In this document: one piece after another, positions 53,101 to 62,100 of the stretch
How positions within the stretch are numbered: position 1 is the first letter of the stretch
Layout: the number at the start of each line of letters is the position of its first letter
Origin: Siphonodentalium dalli
Lineage: Eukaryota; Mollusca; Scaphopoda; Gadilida; Siphonodentaliidae
Length of the DNA stretch: 64,000 bases
Reading direction: 5' to 3'
Assembly: GCA_032622095.1 (NCBI GenBank)
Contig: CP136069.1
Location: 2,761,462 to 2,825,461 of the forward strand
Notes under the pieces: generated by a model
Told to the model about the DNA's origin: nothing
The model's database searches: none
What the model saw: only the letters and a program-made list of their open reading frames with translations
Position numbers and translations under genes: made by a program

Positions 53101-56100
53101 AACAAGTTACCTTATTTGTTCGAAATACTTAGTGGTTTTCTATAACATTCTGATCAAAATTGCCAGTCGGAGGTGCGTGGAATACACCAGTCCATACATC
53201 TTGGAAATCCTTCGACTGACAACTTTGGTCAGAATGTTAGAGCAAACAAATGTGAATTTGGACATAAATGAGGTATCAGTTTGTTTGACAGTTAGTATAG
53301 CATCTGCTCGTAGCTGTCAAAATACTATGTTATATGTCATATCTTAGTTTATTACCTTTTTTCCTTGCTTTTAGTCGCATTTTAGATCGCCTCGGCCATT
53401 TTGAATGCGTGATACTCATCAACTCGAAACCACGTGATTCCCCATCGTGAATTTGCCATGAAATCACGACATGGTAAAGTAATATATATAGAGTTCAGGG
53501 GTACTAAAACTAAGAATTCAATTCAACAAAGATAGGTTTTTGTAATGCTATATTTTATTGTGATTTAGTTCAAGGAACCAATCACTGTTTACTACAATGT
53601 AATACTACAATGTAAAATCACAGATTTATAAAAAAAACATGAATTCAACAGTATCAATTTAACCCTTTACCAAAACGGTCAAAAACGCCCAAATAAAGCT
53701 TCTTCGGTCTGTCTCAATAACAACATACAAATATGGATATCATTGGAACCGGTTCATTGACCACATTGTGATGGTTACAGTTATGCCCTGTGCCAATGCA
53801 TTCTCGTATATATGCGAGTCGACCATAGGTCGCCTCGCATATATAAGAGAATACATTGGCCTAAAAAAAAATTCTTACATTTTTTATAATATTTTTCTAC
53901 ATTCTTTGACAATTTTATCATTTTTAATATGTGTTAAGCCAATGCATTCTCTTATATATGCGAGGCGACCTATGATCGACTCGCATATATAAGAGAATGC
54001 ATTGGCACAGGGCCGTTCTGTGATTATATTCATTATTGTGTTCTTGTATCTCATAATATTAATGAAATTAACTTCTCTTAATGCACCCCATACAACAGCG
54101 AGAGAGGGATTATTCAATGAAGGTTTGTTTATATACCCATAAAATACTGAATGGATTAAAGAATTAACAGTCAATAGTATTGAGAAGACAAGTCATTCAC
54201 TGATCTCAAAAAGAGCAGCGAAACTCAATGGATAGCTTTCTGATGTAACAATTTGGAGGGTCTATATCGGATCATGGACAATATACTCTCCCACAATGTG
54301 TTACTATGATGATCAATATCAGCTATGTTTAAACTAGCTTTTGCTAGAGTAATGCCCCAAATAATCGACTCCTTAACCACAGCAGAATTATGGGTAACTT
54401 TTCAGGATTTAGTCGGAAATATGGCTTGTTGCCATTCATCGGAAAGCTCTCAGTTTACCCATAATTATGTTGTGGTTAAGGGGTCGATTATTTAGGGCAT
54501 TACTGTAGATGCCGTGTTGTTATGAATTATAGTGTCACACCAAAGTACACATATGAAATTTCTATTCCAAACATGGGAAAAGTGTCATTAATTTCTTTAT
54601 CACCGCAAGAGTTTTTGCTTTCTAAATTGTTGCACAGCATTATTATGCTAGTCTGCTATGTGGGATAGAGTCACTAAATTCACCCTCTGAGGAACTCATT
54701 CTGCAAATAACAGGCACACTAAATTCAGACTTGATCTACTTTATAGGCGTGAAGACATTAGCGAATAATTCATATGTCAGACAGGGGAGGGGGGGGGGTC
54801 GGTCAAAAGTAAAAACATAGCACGCGAAAATGGCCTTAGTTATCCTTGGACTACACAAAAAAAACAAAAAGAATGAATTTTTTTTTTTTGTTGCAAATTT
54901 GGGAATATTTAGGTGCCACGCCCACTAAAATGAAAACAGAAATAATGAGTTTCAAAGCAAATAAAACCAATATCTTAGACCTATTATGTTCTTAAGTGGC
55001 CACTGAAGACATAGCAAAACTCAAACTTCTTGTATCAGTGAAAAAAATGACAAAAAGTGGATTTTAAAAAAATGGTCTGGCTGCGGGGGACCCACCCCCC
55101 CCTAGGCCCTATATGTTGCAAATTTTTTCCTCCCCTCCCCTCTGTGTCAGATGATTAATTCAATCGGATTGAATTATTCAAGTGATTTGTGGAAAACATG
55201 TCACAGATTTCAACTATAAAATAATTTCTAACAAATTATTTCTAAAAACTACTTCCCAATAAATCGCCCCATTTGTAGAGATTAATTTAATTTGTCATAA
55301 TTCCATGGAAAAAGTTAAGGATATTTAACTGAAAAATAATTTTCTCTATTTTAGGAAATGTTTGATTTGCTGCATACTTTGGGAGCAAAACTGAATATCA
55401 CCAATCGACAAGGATTAACTCCCCTTACGCTGGCCTCAAAGCTCGCGAGAAAGGAGGTAAGCAAGCCTTGAAATAAGGTGTCTGTCATTTGCAGAATGAG
55501 GTCCCCAGAGGGTGAATTTAGTGATGCTACCCCGCATAGCGGGCTAGCATCACCAAATTCACCCTCTGGGAACCTCATTCTGCTGAGGTGTAAGCAGAAT
55601 GAGGTCCCCAGAGGGTGAATTTGGTGATGCTATCCCGCATAGCGGGGTAGCATCACCAAATTCACCCTCTGGGGACCTCATTCTGCAAATGATAGACACC
55701 CTATTTCAAGGCTTGGAGGTAAGTGCTGTAACTGCAAGACATACATGTACCGCTAACTCCACTTACACTGGCATTGAAGCTGAGAAAGGAAGAAAATATA
55801 ACACTATCTATATCCCTGAAACCAGGTCTGGCACTTTCCCCAATTGATGACGTATATATGCCAATCGTCCTTGCGATTGAAAGAAATACCCACTAATTTA
55901 TAAATCTGAAATTACATAAACAGTGTATGACTTAATGTTTAGCTGACAGGTAATATATGACAAAGCCGATAAAAATGCTGCGATAAATTCAAAGTGGTCA
56001 TGTCGGCATGTTGTTCAGATAGGTAGATCATGCCATGAATCTCTACTCTGGCTAAAGTAAAATTAAGTGGGCCTTTAACAAACGCCTTCTCTGGTAAATA

Positions 56101-59100
56101 CTCTGTGCCAATGCATTCTCTTATATATGCGAGTCGACCATAGGTTGCCTCGCATATATAAGAGAATGCATTGGCCTAACAAAATTTTATTATTTGTTCT
56201 TGCCTTCTATAACAATTTAAAAAAAAAATTCTTATATTCTTTAACAATTTTATAATTTCACCCATACAGAGCCCCAGTCAAACATGAGCAGACGACACTC
56301 AGTACACATGCTTCTATATATGTGTGGGGCTCCCTGCAGGGGGTTCGAAAATTCAAAGTGGACATGTCAGCATGTTGTTCAGATAAGTAGATCATGCCAT
56401 GAACCTCTACTCTGGCTAAATACCTGTAGAGATTGTATTCTACTGGTACAAAACCTGGGAACTTTTTGAAGTTTTGAAAGGGAACCTTATAAAGTCGAAA
56501 AATTAACACAGGGAATATATTTCTTAGTTCCTTAACCCTTTACCCAACAAACCGGCCAAAACCGGCCAAATAAAGCTTCAACAGCCTAAAACATCTTCGG
56601 TCTGTCTCAATAGAACCATACAAATATGGATATCATTGGAACCGGCTCCTTGACCACATTGTGATAGTTACAGTTATGCCCTGTGCCAATGCATTCTCTT
56701 ATATATGCGAGTCGACCATAGGTCGCCTCGCATATATAAGAGAATGCATTGGCCTAAAAAAAATCTTTTTTTAACACTTTTTACCATTTTTTCTTACATT
56801 CTTTAACAATTTTATAATTTTTAATGTGTTAAGCCAATGCATTCTCTTATATATGCGAGGCGACCTATGGTCGACTCGCATATATAAGAGAATGCATTGG
56901 CACAGGGCCGTTCTGTTGGGTAAAGGGTTAATACTGATCAGGTGTATCTCTGATTGTTTCAGATGCATGACCACATTTTGGAGATCGAGAGAAGCATTTA
57001 CTGGATTTACGGGAATGTGACGTGTGCAGGCTATCCACTGGACTCCATTGATACAATATCGCCGTCAGGGGAGATAAACCAGAACTCCGCCCTCTATCTC
57101 GTCGTATATGGGGTATGTCTAGTTAGAATGTGAGATGTGCTGTCTATGTTGCCATATATGGGCAATGATAAACCAGAGCTCCGCCCACATATCATTGTAT
57201 ATGGGGTATGATAAACCAGAGCTCCGCCCCTATCATTGTATATGGGGTATGATAAACCAGAGCTCCGCCCCTATCATTGTATATGGGGAATGATAAACCA
57301 GAGCTCCCCCTATCATTATATAAGGGGAATGATAAACCAGAGCTCTGCCCCCCTATCATTGTATATGGGGTATGATAAACCAGAGCTCCGCCCCCCTATC
57401 ATTGTATATGGGCAATGATAAACCAGAGCTCTGCCCCCTATCATTGTATATGGGGAATGATAAACCAGAGCTCTGCCCCCCTATCATTGTATATGGGGTA
57501 TGATAAACCAGAGCTCCGCCCCTATCATTGTATATGGGGTATGATAAACCAGAGCTCCGCCCCCCTATCATTGTATATGGGGAATGATAAACCAGAGCTC
57601 TGCCCCCTATCATTGTATATGGGGTATGATAAACCAGAGCTCCGCCCCTATCATTGTATATGGGGTATGATAAACCAGAGCTCCGCCCCCCTATCATTGT
57701 ATATGGGGTATGATAAACCAGAGCTCCACCCCCTATCATTGTATATGGGGAATGATAAACCAGAGCTCCGCCCCCTATCATTGTATATGGGGTATGATAA
57801 ACCAGAGCTCCGCCCCTATCATTGTATATGGGGTATGATAAACCAGAGCTCCGCCCCTATGATTGTATATTGGGTATGATAAACCAGAGCTCCGCCCCCT
57901 ATCATTATATAAGGGGTATGATAAACCAGAGTTCCGCCCCTATCATTGTATATGGGGAATGATAAACCAGAGCTCCGCCCCCCTATCATTGTATAAGGGG
58001 TATGATAAACCAGAGCTCCGCCCCCTATCATTGTATATGGGGTATGATAAACCAGAGCTCCGCCCCTATCATTGTATATGGGGTATGATAAACCAGATCT
58101 CCGCCCCCCCTATCATTGTATATGGGGTATGATAAACCAGAGCTCCGCCCCTATCATTATATAAGGGGTATGATAAACCAGAGCTCTGCCCCCTATCATT
58201 GTATATGGGTTATGATACACCAGAGCTCCGCCCGTATCATTATATAAGGGGTATGATAAACCAGAGCTCCGCCCCTATCATTGTATATGGGGTATGATAA
58301 ACCAGAGCTCCGCCCCCTATCATTGTATATGGGGTATGATAAACCAGAGCTCTGCCCCCCTATCATTGTATATGGGTTATGATACACCAGAGCTCCGCCC
58401 GTATCATTATATAAGGGGTATGATAAACCAGAGCTCCGCCCCTATCATTGTATATGGGGTATGATAAACCAGATCTCCGCCCCTATCATTGTATATGGGT
58501 TATGATACACCAGAGCTCCGTCCGTATCATTATATAAGGGGTATGATAAACCAGAGCTCCGCCCCTATCATTGTATATGGGGTATGATAAACCAGAGCTC
58601 CGCCCCTATCATTATATAAGGGGTATGATAAACCAGAGCTCCGCCCCTATCATTGTATATGGGGTATGATAAACCAGAGCTCTGCCCCCCTATCATTGTA
58701 TATGGGGTATGATAAACCAGAGCTCCGCCCCCCCTATCATTGTATATGGGGTATGATAAACCAGAGCTCCGCCCCTATCATTGTATATGGGGTATGATAA
58801 ACCAGAGCTCCGCCCCCTATCATTGTATATGGGGTATGATAAACTAGAGCTCCGCCCCTATCATTGTATATGGGGTATGATAAACCAGAGCTCTGCCCCC
58901 TATCATTGTATATGGGTTATGATACACCAGAGCTCCGCATCATTATATAAGGGGTATGATAAACCAGAGCTCCGCCCCTATCATTGTATATGGGGTATGA
59001 TAAACCAGAGCTCCGCCCCTATCATTGTATATGGGGTATGATAAACCAGATCTCCGCCCCCCCTATCATTGTATATGGGGTATGATAAACCAGAGCTCCG

Positions 59101-62100
59101 CCCCTATCATTATATAAGGGGTATGATAAACCAGAGCTCTGCCCCCCTATCATTGTATATGGGTTATGATACACCAGAGCTCCGCCCGTATCATTATATA
59201 AGGGGTATGATAAACCAGAGCTCCGCCCCTATCATTATATAAGGGGTATGATAAACCAGAGCTCCGCCCCCCTATCATTGTATATGGGGAATGATAAACC
59301 AGATCTCCGCCCCCCTATCATTGTATATGGGGTATGATAAACCAGAGCTCCGCCCCCCTATCATTGTATATGGGGTATGATAAACCAGAGCTCCGCCCCC
59401 TATCATTGTATATGGGTTATGATAAACCAGAGCTCTGCCCCCCTATCATTGTATAAGGGGTATGATAAACCAGAGCTCGCCCCTATCATTGTATATGGGG
59501 TATGATAAACCAGAGCTCCGCCCCCCTATCATTGTATGTGGGGTATGATAAACCAGAGCTCCGCCCCCCTATCATTGTATATGGGGTATGATAAACCAGA
59601 TCTCCGCCCCCCCCCCCTATCATTGTATATGGGGTATACAGGGCCGTTCTGTTGGGTAAAGGGTTAAACAGTTATCTTGGTTTTGATTTTGTATACAACT
59701 TGGATTTCAGGAGGAGCAGGAGCATATTGAGATGATGGACGGGTTAGTGGTCAATCTACTCATAGAGAAATGGAAAACCTTCATCAGATTCAGGTATGTA
59801 TCTCCATAGAAACCCCCGCTCAGACCGAAGCAGACTACAGGTATGTATCTCCATAGAAACCCCCGCTCAGACCGAAGCAGACTACAGGTATGTATCTCCA
59901 TAGAAACCCCCGCTCAGACCGAAGCAGACTACAGGTATGTATCTCCATAGAAACCCCCGCTCAGACTGAAGCAGACTACAGGTATGTATCTCCATAGAAA
60001 CCCCCGCTCAGACCGAAGCAGACTACAGGTATGTATCTCCATAGAAACCCCCGCTCAGACCGAAGCAGACTACAGGTATGTATCTCCATAGAAACCCCCG
60101 CTCAGACCGAAGCAGACTACAGGTATGTATCTCCATAGAAACCCCCGCTCAGACCGAAGCAGACTACAGGTATGTATCTCCATAGAAACCCCCGCTCAGA
60201 CCGAAGCAGACTACAGGTATGTATCTCCATAGAAACCCCCGCTCAGACCGAAGCAGACTACAGGTATGTATCTCCATAGAAACCCTCGCTCAGACCGAAG
60301 CAGACTACAGGTATGTATCTCCATAGAAACCCCCACTCAGACCGAAGCAGACTACAGGTATGTATCTCCATAGAAACCCCCGCTCAGACCGAAGCAGACT
60401 ACAGACGATGAAGAGTCAGTAGCAGGCCTTAACCCTTTACCCAACAAACCGGCCAAAACCGGCCAAAACCGGCCAAATAAAGCTTCAACAGCCTAAAATA
60501 TCTTCGGTCTGTCTCAATAGAACCATACAAATATGGATATCATTGGAACCGGCTCCTTGACCACATTGTGATAGTTACAGTTATACCCTGTGCCAATGCA
60601 TTCTCTTATATATGCGAGTCGACCATAGGTCGCCTCGCATATATAAGAGAATGCATTGGCCTAAAAAAAATCTTTTTTTAACACTTTTTACCATTTTTTC
60701 TTACATTCTTTAAAAAAATTTAATGTGTTAAGCCAATGCATTCTCTTATATATGCGAGGCGACCTATGGTCGACTCGCATATATAAGAGAATGCATTGGC
60801 ACAGGGCCCTTCTGTTGGGTAAAGGGTTAACAAAATGTGGTTCCCAGAGTGTATATTTTGTGACGCGAGCCCATTGTGCGTGATAGCGTCATTTAATTCC
60901 CCCTCTGGAGATCTCATTCTGCAGACAATGGAGAGGTATGTAGCCCCATCAGGGTCCCCAGTCAAATCGCATGCAGACCAGGGATGGGGTAATTGTAATT
61001 TGTAATTGTAATTGACTGTAATTAATTACATTTTTTCAAGTAATTGCATGTAATTGAGTTTATTCTCAATTACATGTAATTGCAATTGTAATTGGTTAGG
61101 ATGTAATTGTAATTGTAATTTGGGTCTAATTTCAATTACTTCAAAATCACAGGTACTTATTTCTTCTCAAAGTTCTCTTTCATGATTCATCCAATGGTTT
61201 CTTCAAATGTTTTTTTCCAAATTTCAAAGTGTAAGACTGGTGACTGGCTATCACTATGTTGTCACAACACTGAGTTTTCACCCGCTGTGTCTCAATGGTT
61301 AATTCTGTGGACACCTCTTTGGTTGCTTAAGCATTGGTTTACCGTTGAGGTAGAAGGCTTGTTTTGATAAATACAATGAGAAACCAACTTCAAATAATTG
61401 ACAATAGATCACTATAATAGATCACTCTTATGATCATGTTTCATTATCTCCACCTGATTGCAGACAACACACGTCACCTTCAAGTTAACCATTTCAGGAC
61501 GGAAGATACTGTGCCAGCGCATCCTCTTTCTATGCGAGTCTCCCATAGGGAGCCTCAAATATACAAGAGAATGCACTGGCTTACAAGGTAAATATTCTTA
61601 GGCCAATGTATTCTCTTATACGTATGTCAGGCTCCCAATGGGAGACATGCATATATAAGAGAATGCATTGACACAGGGTTTTCGCAAAATTTCAGGAAGC
61701 TCCAGTCACGGAAGGGTTAAATATGTATGCCTGTTGGGAGCCCCAGAACACAGTGTACTGCACCTGCCAGAATGAGGTCCCCAGAGGTTGAATTTAGTTA
61801 ACGTCACCAAATTCATCCTCTGTGACCTCATTCTGCGTGGCATATGTTATGACCTAGACTCGGATTTAAGTTTCACGATGGTGATGAGCACCCATTGGGC
61901 ACCTCGATTATGCTCTGTGTCGTCTGCCAATTTGGGGATATGGAGGACCTAAACTAACAAGACAATTACAGACTCTTAAATAAATTGCTAGATTAACATT
62001 TTCACGCAAATTGGGCGGGAGGCTGTGGGAGGGCGAATTTTATGATATTGAAGCAGTATCCTATCTTATATAATACAAGGTGATTTATATAGTCCAATTT

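Noticed and set aside
57236-59041. ORFs of 60-154 codons with [13 protein letters not shown] repeats
   Set aside because: Periodic readings of the 41-bp array. The similarity to exon 8 is real but reflects the origin of the unit, not a separate gene.
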